A stretch of 27,616 nt of DNA, taken from positions 1-27,616 of the forward strand of contig CAZJHD010000056.1 of assembly GCA_964545855.1 (NCBI GenBank), read 5' to 3'. Positions 15,299 through 23,613 of this stretch are shown in pieces. Position numbers and translations under genes: made by a program. Each line of letters starts with the position of its first letter. Position 1 is the stretch's first letter. The DNA comes from CAZJHD01 sp964545855. GTDB taxonomy: Bacteria > Planctomycetota > UBA1135 > JACQFD01. The notes under the pieces were generated by a model, which had not been told where the DNA came from, did not search any database, and saw nothing but the letters and a program-made list of their open reading frames with translations.

Positions 15299-16743
15299 CG
15301 CTCCGCCGCCGCCGCCGCCGACGACGACTTGGCCGCCGCCTCGCGGTCCGTCGTCTCCTTCTGCGCGCCCGTCTCCTTCCAGGTGCGCTGCGCCGCGACG
15401 CGCACGCGGCGGATCCGCAGCACCTCCCCGGCGAGTTCGCGGCGCTGGCGCAGCTCCGGCGTCACCGTCTCGTCGTCGGGCGTCGGCTCCGGGCTCGCCG
15501 GCTCGGCGTCGAGCGCCCGCGCCACGGTCGGCAGGTCGTAGCGGCGGACGGGGAGGACGAGGGCGCTCCGCAGCCCCGCGTGGACGTCGAGGAGGCGCGC
15601 GAAGATCGACGGCAGCGGGTCGCCCAGCCGGCCCCAGCGCGCGTCGAGCGCGGAGAGCGCGTCCGGGAACACGCTGCCGAAGTGGTAGATCGGCGCGTCG
15701 CGATCGGCGGCGAGTGCGGCGAGGAACCTCCGATAGGCGCGGCCCTCGTCGCGCGCCTCCGCGGCCGACTCGTGGATCCAGGTCTCCTGCAGCGCGTCGC
15801 GCGTGCGCTCCGTGCGGTAGGCGAGGAACTCGGCGGCGTGCGGCGAGGAGGGATGCCGCGCGATCCCCGCCGAGAGGGCGATGCGCGCCCCGTCGAAGGG
15901 GAAGGGCCCGAGCCGGCGCGGAGCGCCGTCGAGGAGCGAGGCCGCTTGCAGGCGCAGGCGCTTCAAGGTCTCGCGCGGGAGCTCCGTCCGCTCGGCGATG
16001 CGGATCGGATCGATGTCGGCGAGCTCCGCGACCGACCGGACGCCGGCCGCCTCCAGCGCCTCGCGGCGCGCCGGCGTGACGCCCACCACGAGGGAGAGGT
16101 CGCCGCGCTCCTCCATCTCGGGGAGGCAGACGCCGCGCCACTGGCAGCCGGAGCACCAGGGGCCGAGGGAGGGTCTCGGCGTGGTGCGCCGGTCGCGCAT
16201 CGCGTCCACGTGCTCGAGTGCGTCGCGGTAGAGCGGCTCCACCTCGTCGAGATCGACGACCGCCTCGCGCCCGTCGCCCAGCAGGAGGAAGCCCTGGCGC
16301 GCCGCGTGCGCGTCCGACCGCGCGAGGAGGTCGGCATAGAACGCCACTTGCATGGCGTGCTCCACCTTCGGAGACGCGGAGGCCTTCACGTCGCCGACGA
16401 CGTAGCCGCCGGATCCGTTGCGCCGCAGGAGGTCGGGCTTGCCGACGCGGTCCGGCGCGACGAGCACGCCTTGGTAGATGAGGTCGGCGCCGTTCTCCAT
16501 GAGCGCACGCGTGGCGCGCGCGCCGGCCTCGTGGTCGCGCACGGGATAGGACGGCTCCGCGTAGGTGAGCCCCGCCACGACCGCCGCCTCGTGCGCGCGG
16601 CCGTGCGCCATGCGGGCCCGCGCGGCCTCGTCGGGCGGGAGACGGCGATCGCGGTCTCCGTGGAAGTCGAGCCACACCCACCGCGGGCAGCGTTCCCTCT
16701 GGAAGAGGTGCGTTCCGGTGATGGGGCGGAGCGGAGGCGACAC
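15295..16743 (-). CDS. TM0106-type RecB/Cas4-like nuclease
   Basis: GTG 16743 gives 482 residues. The N-terminal PD-(D/E)XK domain has Cys19, the GRAHE motif (His51), Asp104 in VGKPDLL, the GDVKAS pair (Asp118, Lys120) and QVAFYADLL (Gln132, Tyr136). Cysteines 197, 200 and 206 with Cys19 would make a Cas4/AddB-like Fe-S site. A helix-hairpin-helix region follows (about 216-262). The region from about 280 to 412 looks like the RNase H-like exonuclease domain (YHFG, then DVHAGLRSALVLPVRRYDL), but its usual first acidic pair is not recognisable and the later YN..D motif is absent, so it may be catalytically dead. The tail is Ala/Ser/Lys-rich. Upstream codons beyond 16743 overlap the divergent TANGO2-like gene and are rejected. 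It is the first gene of the three-gene leftward operon. Confidence 0.87.
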   Translation of the reverse strand: MSPPLRPITGTHLFQRERCPRWVWLDFHGDRDRRLPPDEAARARMAHGRAHEAAVVAGLTYAEPSYPVRDHEAGARATRALMENGADLIYQGVLVAPDRVGKPDLLRRNGSGGYVVGDVKASASPKVEHAMQVAFYADLLARSDAHAARQGFLLLGDGREAVVDLDEVEPLYRDALEHVDAMRDRRTTPRPSLGPWCSGCQWRGVCLPEMEERGDLSLVVGVTPARREALEAAGVRSVAELADIDPIRIAERTELPRETLKRLRLQAASLLDGAPRRLGPFPFDGARIALSAGIARHPSSPHAAEFLAYRTERTRDALQETWIHESAAEARDEGRAYRRFLAALAADRDAPIYHFGSVFPDALSALDARWGRLGDPLPSIFARLLDVHAGLRSALVLPVRRYDLPTVARALDAEPASPEPTPDDETVTPELRQRRELAGEVLRIRRVRVAAQRTWKETGAQKETTDREAAAKSSSAAAAAER

Positions 16744-16798
16744 GCCGGCACCTTGGGATCCGCCGATCGCCGGCGCAAGCCGGGATACTCTGCGGGCC

Positions 16799-17524
16799 GT
16801 GTGCGCGCTCGTGCTGGTCCTCGACACCCTGGAAGGGATGCCGCTCTTCGTCGCCGCGAACCGCGACGAGTCGCTGGAGCGCCCCTCGGCGCCGCCGGGG
16901 CTCCTCGTCGCGGGAGACCGGAAGGCGCTCGCTCCCCGCGACCGGCGGGCCGGCGGCACCTGGATCGGCTGCAACGACCGGAGCGTCTTCGCCGCCGTGA
17001 CGAACCGTCCCGGCGCCGTCGACGGGACGCGCGCGAGCCGTGGGACGATCGTGCCCCTCGCCCTCGGCGCGTCGTCGGCCGCCGAGGCGCGAACGTGCGT
17101 CGAGGAGCGGATCGCGACGGGAGCCGACAATCCCTTCCGCCTCGTCGTCTGGGGTCCCGACGGTGCTTTCGCCATCGCGAACGACGGAGCCGGGGCCATC
17201 GACCTGGCGCCGGGGGTGCACCTCCTCACCAACGAGCACGGCCTCGGCGACCTCGCGCCGGAGCCCCTGCAGCGGCTGCGCGCGGCGCGCACCTTCGACG
17301 AGGCGCGGGCGCTCGTCGCGCCTCTCCTCGCCGACCACGAGCTCAACGACCGGGGACACCGCTTCTGCAAGCACGGAGAGCGCTACGGCACGGTCTCGTC
17401 GACCCTCCTCGCGATCGCCGGCTCGGGCGTCGGTGCTTCGCGCCTCCTCCACGCGGCCGGCCCGCCCTGCCGCACGAAGTTCCGCGACTACTCGAACCTC
17501 ACGCGGCGGCTCACGGGCCGCTGA
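16799..17524 (+). CDS. NRDE / TANGO2 family protein
   Basis: GTG 16799 makes a 241-residue protein starting Met-Cys, as expected for this family, where the second-residue Cys is thought to become an N-terminal nucleophile. The signature NRDE lies at 21-24, followed by APRDRRAGGTWIG, VFAAVTNRPG, LTNEHGL and a C-terminal GTVSSTLLAI/CRTKFRDYSNL region. TANGO2-like proteins are Ntn-hydrolase-like; eukaryotic members have been linked to heme or lipid handling, while bacterial roles are largely open. It is divergent from the nuclease gene with 55 bases between starts. It converges on the HDOD gene across the palindromic element 17537-17611. Confidence 0.9.
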   Translation: MCALVLVLDTLEGMPLFVAANRDESLERPSAPPGLLVAGDRKALAPRDRRAGGTWIGCNDRSVFAAVTNRPGAVDGTRASRGTIVPLALGASSAAEARTCVEERIATGADNPFRLVVWGPDGAFAIANDGAGAIDLAPGVHLLTNEHGLGDLAPEPLQRLRAARTFDEARALVAPLLADHELNDRGHRFCKHGERYGTVSSTLLAIAGSGVGASRLLHAAGPPCRTKFRDYSNLTRRLTGR

Positions 17525-17536
17525 TCTCCCTCGGAG

Positions 17537-17611
17537 ACTGGCCCCGAATTGGTGCACGCCCCGGGGGCGGCGGCCGGTCGTCCCGGGGGACGTGAACGAT
17601 TCGGGGCCAGT
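17537..17611. repeat. 75-bp imperfect palindromic element (MITE-like or bidirectional terminator)
   Basis: The left arm ACTGGCCCCGAAT (17537-17549) is matched by its reverse complement ATTCGGGGCCAGT (17599-17611), and pairing continues inward with small bulges through CACG and CCCCGGG on both sides, leaving a short GC-rich centre. It fills the 98-base gap between two convergent genes. Flanks show no obvious target-site duplication. It could be a miniature transposable element, the fused ends of a lost insertion sequence, or a hairpin acting as terminator for both genes. A 14-base match to its left end recurs at 27537-27550. Confidence 0.7.
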
Positions 17612-17622
17612 TTCGCCGGTGG

Positions 17623-18474
17623 CTACAGGCCCAGCGACTGCTCCATCGCGCGGAGCTCCTCGGGCAGCGCGTCGCGGAGCTTCGCGAGGTCCTCCTCGCG
17701 GATGCCGAGGCGGGCCATCACGGCCGCGTGCGGCGGGTCCGAGCCGATCTCCTCGGCGGGCGCGAGGCCGGCAAGAGCGGCGATCGAGTCGGCGGCGTGA
17801 ACGCAGTCCTCCTCCGTCGCGGGCGCGTCGTCGGGCGGCGCGTGGTGGAGCATGACGCCATGGGCGAGGTCCGGCGGGAGACCGAAGGACGCGAGGAGGG
17901 CACCGCCGAGCGTGGAGTGGTCGGCGCCGAAGGTGGCGACCTCCGCCGCGTGACGGTCGAGCCCGGCGGCCCGCGACTGCTCGATCTCCTCCGCGAGGGC
18001 CGCCGCCTCCGAGCGCAGATAGAGGAGTCCCACGTCGTGGAGGATCCCGAGCACGAGCGCTCGGTCGCCGTCGAGACCGACGCGCCGCGCGAGGGAGCGC
18101 GCCTCCGCGGCCACGGCGAGCGAGTGGCGCCAGAGGATCTCCTCGCCGCCGCGCGGGCGCGGGGCGCCGCCGGCGAAGAAGCGCTCGACGGCGGCCGCCA
18201 CCACGGCGCCCGTGAGCGCTCGCTCGCCGATGTAGAGCGCCGCGTGGGAGAGCGTGCGGATGGGACGCCGCGGCGCGAAGAGCGCGCTGTTGGCGAGCGC
18301 CAGCACGCGCGTCGCGAGGGCCGGGTCGGCCTCGATGCAGCGGGCCACGTCGACCGCCGCGTGCTTCGGGTCGCGCACGATCGAGAGCACCCGCACGGCG
18401 ACCCCCGGGAAGACCGGGAGCTCGTCGATGCGCGCATGCACTCCCTCGGGGAGCGGACGGTCGGAGAGAACCAC
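17623..18474 (-). CDS. HDOD domain signalling protein
   Basis: GTG 18474 gives 283 residues with an HDOD domain over about 10-215. Visible features are the N-terminal LPVFPGVAVRVLSIV helix, VARCIEADPALATRVLALANSALF, RTLSHAALYIGERAL, WRHSLAVAAEARSLARRVGL, and the ILHDVGLLYL and DHSTLGGALLASFGLP segments. HDOD proteins are related to HD phosphohydrolases but usually lack the full metal site; here an HD pair (ILHDVG) and a later DH remain, so some activity cannot be excluded. They commonly control motility, c-di-GMP or stress outputs. No membrane or receiver domain is present. It stands alone between the palindromic element and the FG-GAP gene, with about 80 bases to the latter. Confidence 0.88.
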   Translation of the reverse strand: MVLSDRPLPEGVHARIDELPVFPGVAVRVLSIVRDPKHAAVDVARCIEADPALATRVLALANSALFAPRRPIRTLSHAALYIGERALTGAVVAAAVERFFAGGAPRPRGGEEILWRHSLAVAAEARSLARRVGLDGDRALVLGILHDVGLLYLRSEAAALAEEIEQSRAAGLDRHAAEVATFGADHSTLGGALLASFGLPPDLAHGVMLHHAPPDDAPATEEDCVHAADSIAALAGLAPAEEIGSDPPHAAVMARLGIREEDLAKLRDALPEELRAMEQSLGL

Positions 18475-18553
18475 GCTTCCCCATCGGCCAGCGCGGCGCC
18501 GCGCCTCCAGCCGGCGGCTCGCGGCGCTCGCTCCCGAGGACTCGGCCGGACGC

Positions 18554-20572
18554 CTACGGCGCGCAGAGCGCGACCTCGAGACCGTTCGACACGGCGACGC
18601 CCTTCGGCTGCGACGGATCCAGGGCGAAGGCCTGCAGGTCCAGCACGAACCCCGCGTAGGACAGGCGGCTCGGCAGGGGCAGCGAGAAGCTCGCCGACCC
18701 GCCGTTGTCGAAGAGGAGCGGGTAGACGGCGACGGTACTCGGATCGACCAGCAGGAGGCCGTCGAAGAGATCGGCGCGCGCCGTTCCCACGGCGATCAGG
18801 CCCGATTGCCCGGGAGGGCCGCCGCTCGCGTTCGCCGTAAGGCTCGCGCCGAGGGTCGGGTCGGAGCCCGCGATGAGCGAGATCGAAGCCGCCGGGCCAT
18901 AGGTTTCGCTGCCGCAGATCACGAACGTCTCGGCGGCGGAGACGGACGTGTTCCCGTTCGGGTCGTGCGCCCGGACCCGGTAGCTCACGCGCATGCCGAC
19001 GAGCCCCGTCGAGGAGGGAGCCGGGAGCACGGCGCCGCGGAAGATCTGACCGCCGCTGTGCCGCATTCGGGCCAAGGACGAGCCGGTCTCGCCGAGCTTG
19101 TCCGTGTCGACGAGGAGCTCGGCCTTCGCGAAGGTCCAGCCGTCGTCCCAGGTGGAGTCCTGGATCCAGGCGCGCCGCACGAGCCCGCCGGACGCGATCG
19201 AAGAGAGCGGCACCGTCACGGGAGCGTCCTGGACCCGCCCGATGCGCGGCGGCTGCGTGTCGGACGGTCCGTCGTTGCGGTAGTAACGGTCGGTGAAGTT
19301 GCTGCTCTCTCCCTGCCCGGTGATCACGTCGTAGTCGCCGTCGCCGTCGAAGTCCGCCACGCACAGGGCGAGGCTCGAGTCCTTGAACGGGATCGAGGTG
19401 AAGCCCGAACCCACGGCGAGCTTCAGGAAGCCCGGGCCGAAGGCGCCCGAGTTGACGAAGAGCTTCTCCGAGGGGTGCTGCAGCGAGGAGACGATCACGT
19501 CCAGGTCACCGTCGTCGTCGACGTCGAGGAACACGAACTCGTTGTCGTCCTCGAACTCGTCGGCCGGCAGCCCGGTCATCGTGCTCGTGGCGGCATTGAA
19601 CGAAAGCTTCCCCGTGTCGCTCAGGAGGCTCTGCGCCGTCCCTTCCGTGTAGAAGTCGAGCGACATGATGGCCCCGTCCACGTCGTCGTCGCCGTCGAGA
19701 TCGGCCCACTCGGTCTCGTAGGTGGCGTCCCCGGCGGAGGGAATCAGCGTGTCGTTCCTCGTGAAGTGGGCTTTCCCATCGTTGAGGTAGAGCTGCGTCT
19801 GCGGCGACTTGCCATCGACGATCACGTCGAGATCGAAGTCGTCGTCGATGTCGACGATCTTGGCGTTCTGGGACCCGACCTTGTCCGCGGCGTCGATCCA
19901 CGTCGCCTGCTCGGTGAAGTAGCCGTTCCCGTCGTTGACGCACAGGCGCGCCTTTCCTCCCGGCGCCGAGAAAGTCTGCGCGCCGGCATCGGTGAAGACG
20001 ATGTCGATGTCACCGTCGTCGTCGAGGTCTCCCACGCCCGCGCTGAAGCAATTGAGGAGCATCAGCGGGAGCCGGGCGGTGCTCTCGTCGGCCCAGGCCA
20101 GAGTCGCCGGCTGCTTCATCAGCAGGCGCTGCCTCGCCCCGAAGGCCACGGCCAGCACGATGTCGTCGTGCCCGTCGCCGTCGAAGTCGGCCACCGACGC
20201 GCCCTTCCCATGCACGGCCAGGCCCGGCGGCAGATAGGTCGCGCTCTGGTCGACGAAGACGGGATTGCCGCCCTGCGTGCCGGTGTTGACGAGGAGGATC
20301 GGCGGCAGCGGGAACGAGCCGGTCGCATCGAAGTCCCCGGGCTTCGCCCAGCCGTTGGCATGAATGAACAGCACGTCCCAGCGCCCGTCCTCGTTCGCAT
20401 CGACCGCCGTCACGCCCTCGGTCCAGTAGTCCGTCGGGACGGGCAGGACGCCGCCCTGCTCCTGGAACTGCGGGACCGCGATTCCGAAACCCTGGCCCGC
20501 GGCGCCCGGCGCGGCGAGGCACAGGAGGAGGAACGAGAGTCCGATGCGCACGGGGCGGTGATGCTGGAGCAT
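18554..20572 (-). CDS. Secreted FG-GAP/VCBS repeat protein
   Basis: The 672-residue protein has a signal peptide (LSFLLLCLAAPGAAG, cleaved near residue 26). At least seven calcium-loop repeats of the DxDxDGxxD type lie at about 58-67, 129-138, 182-191, 241-250, 291-300, 350-359 and 407-416, as in integrin-like FG-GAP/VCBS propellers. Residues 440-560 form a different beta domain (RRAWIQDSTWDDGW, SYRVRAHDPNGNTSVSAAETF) like an Ig/fibronectin module. The C-terminal ~60 residues (LDLQAFALDPSQPKGVAVSNGLEVAL) resemble the end of the secreted protein at 9961-11358. It is probably exported or cell-surface bound, binding Ca2+ and possibly polysaccharide or other cells. No enzyme motif is seen. Confidence 0.88.
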   Translation of the reverse strand: MLQHHRPVRIGLSFLLLCLAAPGAAGQGFGIAVPQFQEQGGVLPVPTDYWTEGVTAVDANEDGRWDVLFIHANGWAKPGDFDATGSFPLPPILLVNTGTQGGNPVFVDQSATYLPPGLAVHGKGASVADFDGDGHDDIVLAVAFGARQRLLMKQPATLAWADESTARLPLMLLNCFSAGVGDLDDDGDIDIVFTDAGAQTFSAPGGKARLCVNDGNGYFTEQATWIDAADKVGSQNAKIVDIDDDFDLDVIVDGKSPQTQLYLNDGKAHFTRNDTLIPSAGDATYETEWADLDGDDDVDGAIMSLDFYTEGTAQSLLSDTGKLSFNAATSTMTGLPADEFEDDNEFVFLDVDDDGDLDVIVSSLQHPSEKLFVNSGAFGPGFLKLAVGSGFTSIPFKDSSLALCVADFDGDGDYDVITGQGESSNFTDRYYRNDGPSDTQPPRIGRVQDAPVTVPLSSIASGGLVRRAWIQDSTWDDGWTFAKAELLVDTDKLGETGSSLARMRHSGGQIFRGAVLPAPSSTGLVGMRVSYRVRAHDPNGNTSVSAAETFVICGSETYGPAASISLIAGSDPTLGASLTANASGGPPGQSGLIAVGTARADLFDGLLLVDPSTVAVYPLLFDNGGSASFSLPLPSRLSYAGFVLDLQAFALDPSQPKGVAVSNGLEVALCAP

Positions 20573-20650
20573 GGGATGGGTCCACGCGCTCGGGGATCCC
20601 GCAAGCCTACGCGCGACCTCGACACCCGGCGACGCCGCGTGTCGGGGCCG

Positions 20651-21682
20651 CTACTCGGAGGGCTCGGGCCGCGCCACCCAGGGCACGATTCCGCGGGCGC
20701 CGAGAACGAAGGCGCCGGCGCCGCGCGGCGCGCGCTCGAGGCGGAAGAGGTTCTCGCGCGTGACCGGCTCCACGCGGCGGAAGGTCTCACCCGCATCGTC
20801 CGTCGCGAGGACGGTGCCGTCGCGGCCGCAGACGAGGGCGCGGCGCGGCGCGAGGAAGACCACCGAGGCGAGGTCGCGGTCGGTGCCGGAGAGCGTCGCC
20901 CTCCACGTCGCGCCGCCGTCCGTCGTGCGGAGCGCCTCGCCGCGGCTTCCGACGGCGAGGCCGTTCCCCGCGGCGTCGAAGCCGATGGAGAGGAGGTTCG
21001 GGAGATCGGGGAAGGGGAGCGTCCGGTAGCGCCCGTCGGCGCCCCGCTCGAGGAGCGCGCCGCGGCCCGCCGTCCCCCCGACGAGGAACGTGCGGCCGCC
21101 GAAGGTGGCGCGGTCGGCGACGAGGGCCGGCGGCTCGCCCTCGAAGACCGCATCGGGCTCGAGCCGCGCGCCGTCGCGCGTGCGCAGCACCGTCGCCTCG
21201 CCGCGTGCATTGGAGCCGAGCAGGAGGAGGTCGTCGCCGTCGTCGAGGAGCCGCACGAAGCGCCCCGGGACGCGCGCCGTCTCGTGCCAGGAGGCGCCCC
21301 CGTCGTCCGTCGCGAGGAGCACGGCGTCGTCGGTGCCGCCGTGGAGCGCGAAGCCCGCCGTCGCGTCGCGCAGGACGACGCCGTAGACGAGACCCGGGCG
21401 GTCGATCACGGAGGCGCGCGTCCAGGAGCGGCCGTCGTCGGAGCGCAGGCAGAGCGCGCGCGCTCCCGGAGCGGTCGCGAAGACGAGCCAGCGCAGCGCA
21501 CCTCCCGGGAGCGGCGCCGTGGCGAGGGCCTGCACCGTGTCGCGCGTCGGGAGCTGCAGCGTCTCGGCGAAGGCCGGCTCGCGCGGCGCTCCTCCCTCGG
21601 GTGCCGGCGGCGCGGGAGAGCCGCAGGCGCCGAGGAGCGCGGCGAGCGCGAGCGGAGCCGCATGCATCGCGCGCCGCGTCAT
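20651..21682 (-). CDS. Beta-propeller lipoprotein with Asp-box (BNR/Ycf48-like) repeats
   Basis: ATG 21682 overlaps the upstream gene's stop (ATGA) and gives 343 residues. The lipobox is LGAC with Cys20 as the lipid anchor after a short positively charged leader. The mature protein carries repeated Asp-box motifs (S/T-x-D-x-G-x-x-W), for example SDDGRSW at 81-87, TDDGGASW at 125-132, TTDGGATW and TDDAGETF further on, which mark a six- or seven-bladed propeller of the sialidase/Ycf48 superfamily. No sialidase catalytic Arg triad or Tyr/Glu pair can be recognised, so a binding or assembly-factor role is more likely. An ATG at 21667 is an alternative start. It is translationally coupled to the DUF6687-like gene. 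Confidence 0.85.
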   Translation of the reverse strand: MTRRAMHAAPLALAALLGACGSPAPPAPEGGAPREPAFAETLQLPTRDTVQALATAPLPGGALRWLVFATAPGARALCLRSDDGRSWTRASVIDRPGLVYGVVLRDATAGFALHGGTDDAVLLATDDGGASWHETARVPGRFVRLLDDGDDLLLLGSNARGEATVLRTRDGARLEPDAVFEGEPPALVADRATFGGRTFLVGGTAGRGALLERGADGRYRTLPFPDLPNLLSIGFDAAGNGLAVGSRGEALRTTDGGATWRATLSGTDRDLASVVFLAPRRALVCGRDGTVLATDDAGETFRRVEPVTRENLFRLERAPRGAGAFVLGARGIVPWVARPEPSE

Positions 21683-22680
21683 CGGAGCGACTCCCGGAGG
21701 AACGCGACGACGGTGCGCTCGACGGCATCGGGCGGCTGCGACGAGGGGCGCGGCGCGAAGGGCGCCTCGCGCACGCGCGCGCTCTCCCGGGGCGTCCCGA
21801 AGAGGAGGAACGGGAAGGGCTTCGTCGACGCCGTCGCGAGCCAGCGGCCGTCGCCGCGCTCCGACTGCTGCAGGCGCTCGGCGAGGGCCGCGAGATCGGG
21901 GCGCGGGAGCGCGCGCTCCGAGGGGAGGTCGAACCACGAGGCGGCCGTGATCCGCAGTTCCGCGAAGGTGCCCTCGGCCGTGGCGCGCAGCTCGAGGATC
22001 CGGTCGCAGGCGCCGACCTCGTGGGAGGCGCGCGGGTCGATCGCGCGGGAGAGGTGCAGGACGGCGAGGTCGACGGCGGGGACGCGGGTGATCGCGACGG
22101 CGCCGCTGCGGAGCCAGCGGAGGTCTTCCTCCACGCGGGCGAGCTCGTCGTCGATCGCCGTGCCCGTCGCGAAGGGATCGTCGAGGAGGGCCGGGAGCCG
22201 CTCGAGGAGCGCTTCGTAGGCGAGCGCGTCGGCGGCCTCGGGCGCGAGACCCCGGAGCGCGCTCCCGAGGGGCGACCGGTCGGGATCGGTGAAGGCGCTC
22301 ACGACGAGGTCGACGGCGAGCGCGCGGCGCGAGGGCGCGCGCCAGAGGTCTCCGGCGAGCGCGGCGGCGAGCATCGCGTCGGCGCGCGGCAGGGCCTCGC
22401 CGGGGCGCAGGCAGGCGAAGACCGAGAGCAGTCCGTCGCAGTCGAAGTGGTCGTTCGCGACGACGTCGAAGGTGCCGAAGCGCGACCCGCGCTCCGCGTC
22501 GGGGAGCGACGCGAAGGCGAGCGCGATCCCCGTCGACAGGTCGCGCCGGAGATCCGGCGGGGTCGTGTTGCCGGGCCAGTGCGAGAGGCGGAGGCGCGCC
22601 GGCGGAAGCCCGTCGCAGCCGATCGCGGTCTCGGCGTCGTAGGGCGGCGGCGCGCCGCTCGGCGCGAAGACGAAGCGCAT
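21679..22680 (-). CDS. DUF6687-like conserved protein
   Basis: ATG 22680 gives 333 residues (ATG 22692 would add four). I recognise the pattern of a conserved actinobacterial and planctomycete family (DUF6687): LRLSHWPGNTTPPDLRRDLS (SHWPG at 33-37), FDVVANDHFDCDGLLSVFA (76-89), CLRPGEALPRADAMLAAALAGDLW, and a C-terminal LELRATAEGTFAELRITAASWFDLP. NDHFDCDG resembles a DHH/metal-binding motif, so a hydrolytic or phosphoesterase role is conceivable but unproven. No signal peptide or membrane segment is seen, so it is likely cytosolic. Its stop overlaps the start of the lipoprotein gene. It is divergent from the rhomboid gene, with 78 bases between starts. Confidence 0.72.
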   Translation of the reverse strand: MRFVFAPSGAPPPYDAETAIGCDGLPPARLRLSHWPGNTTPPDLRRDLSTGIALAFASLPDAERGSRFGTFDVVANDHFDCDGLLSVFACLRPGEALPRADAMLAAALAGDLWRAPSRRALAVDLVVSAFTDPDRSPLGSALRGLAPEAADALAYEALLERLPALLDDPFATGTAIDDELARVEEDLRWLRSGAVAITRVPAVDLAVLHLSRAIDPRASHEVGACDRILELRATAEGTFAELRITAASWFDLPSERALPRPDLAALAERLQQSERGDGRWLATASTKPFPFLLFGTPRESARVREAPFAPRPSSQPPDAVERTVVAFLRESLR

Positions 22681-22758
22681 GGGCCGCAGCATCGACGTGC
22701 GGCGCCTCCGGCGCAACGCCGCGCGCGCCTGGCCGGCCGCTGCTGGTAGAAGAGGGCG

Positions 22759-23586
22759 ATGGACGACTCCCCGCAGGGCAGCACGGTCTGCCCCCAGTGC
22801 GGCCGGCTCATCGGCTTCGTGGAGCCCACGTGCTCGTACTGCGGCTCCGCGCGCCGCGCGCCGAGCCTCGTCGACGCGTTCTGGAAGATGCTCGATCGCG
22901 CGGGCGTGACGCGCGTCCTCGTCGCCGCGAACGCGATCGCCTACACGGGGTCGCTCCTCCTGACGGGCGAGTCGGCGCTGCAGGCGAAGGGGAGCTTCCT
23001 CTCGATCCTCGGCCCCTCCATGGCGGCCGTGCGCCGGCTCGGCGTCCTCGAGCCGGAGCGCGTGCGCGCGACGGGCGAGGCGTGGACGCTCGTGACCTCC
23101 GCGTTCCTCCACGGAGGCCTGATCCACATCCTCTTCAACATGATGGCGCTCTACTCCGTGGGGCGTTTCTTCGAGGGCGTGATGGGGCCCGCGCGCTTCA
23201 CGATCCTCTACATGGCCTCTGCTCTCACGGGCTCCGCGGCCTGTCTCCTCTCGTCGAGCCCCGTGCTCGGCGCGAGCGGCGCGATCTTCGGCCTGATCGG
23301 CGCCGGCATCGCGCTCGGCACCGTCTTCGCGAGGCGCCTCGGTCCCCACGGTGCGTCCATCCGGCGGCAATTCGGGAGCTGGGCCTTCAACGGGCTCATC
23401 ATCAGCCTCCTCCCGGGGATCTCGTGGCTCGGCCACGGTGGAGGCTTCGTGGGAGGGCTCCTCGTCTGCCCGATCCTGATGTCGATCCCGAACGAGAGGG
23501 GACGCGAGCCGGCCTTCCTCCGGTGGATCGGCCTCGGCCTGCTCGTGCTCGTGCCCGTGGCCTTCGCGCTCGCGCTCGTGCGCTGA
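22759..23586 (+). CDS. Rhomboid family intramembrane serine protease with N-terminal zinc ribbon
   Basis: The 275-residue protein begins with a zinc ribbon (CPQC at 11-14, CSYC at 25-28), then a six-TM rhomboid core. The HGGLIHILFNM motif in TM2 supplies His118, His123 and Asn127; the nucleophile Ser173 lies in GASGAIFG of TM4, and the catalytic His226 in LGHGGGFVGG of TM6. All features of an active rhomboid are present, so it should cleave single-pass membrane proteins within the bilayer. The zinc ribbon is an added cytosolic module that may bind a partner. ATG 22759 is preceded by a GAAGAGG ribosome-binding site. It converges on the DUF2169 gene with a gap of only 27 bases. Confidence 0.93.
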   Translation: MDDSPQGSTVCPQCGRLIGFVEPTCSYCGSARRAPSLVDAFWKMLDRAGVTRVLVAANAIAYTGSLLLTGESALQAKGSFLSILGPSMAAVRRLGVLEPERVRATGEAWTLVTSAFLHGGLIHILFNMMALYSVGRFFEGVMGPARFTILYMASALTGSAACLLSSSPVLGASGAIFGLIGAGIALGTVFARRLGPHGASIRRQFGSWAFNGLIISLLPGISWLGHGGGFVGGLLVCPILMSIPNERGREPAFLRWIGLGLLVLVPVAFALALVR

Positions 23587-23613
23587 CGGGGCCCGGCTCG
23601 CGCGGCCCGGGGA

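Noticed and set aside
13499..18484. A 1,661-codon open frame on the minus strand spanning several genes
   Set aside because: Only its last 599 codons are the helicase; the rest is Arg/Gly/Pro-rich antisense or out-of-frame sequence over the nuclease, TANGO2 and HDOD genes, typical of GC-rich DNA.
18254..22219. A 1,321-codon plus-strand open frame
   Set aside because: It runs antisense to the HDOD, FG-GAP, lipoprotein and DUF6687-like genes, all of which have recognisable domains; its translation is Arg/Glu-rich with no domain.
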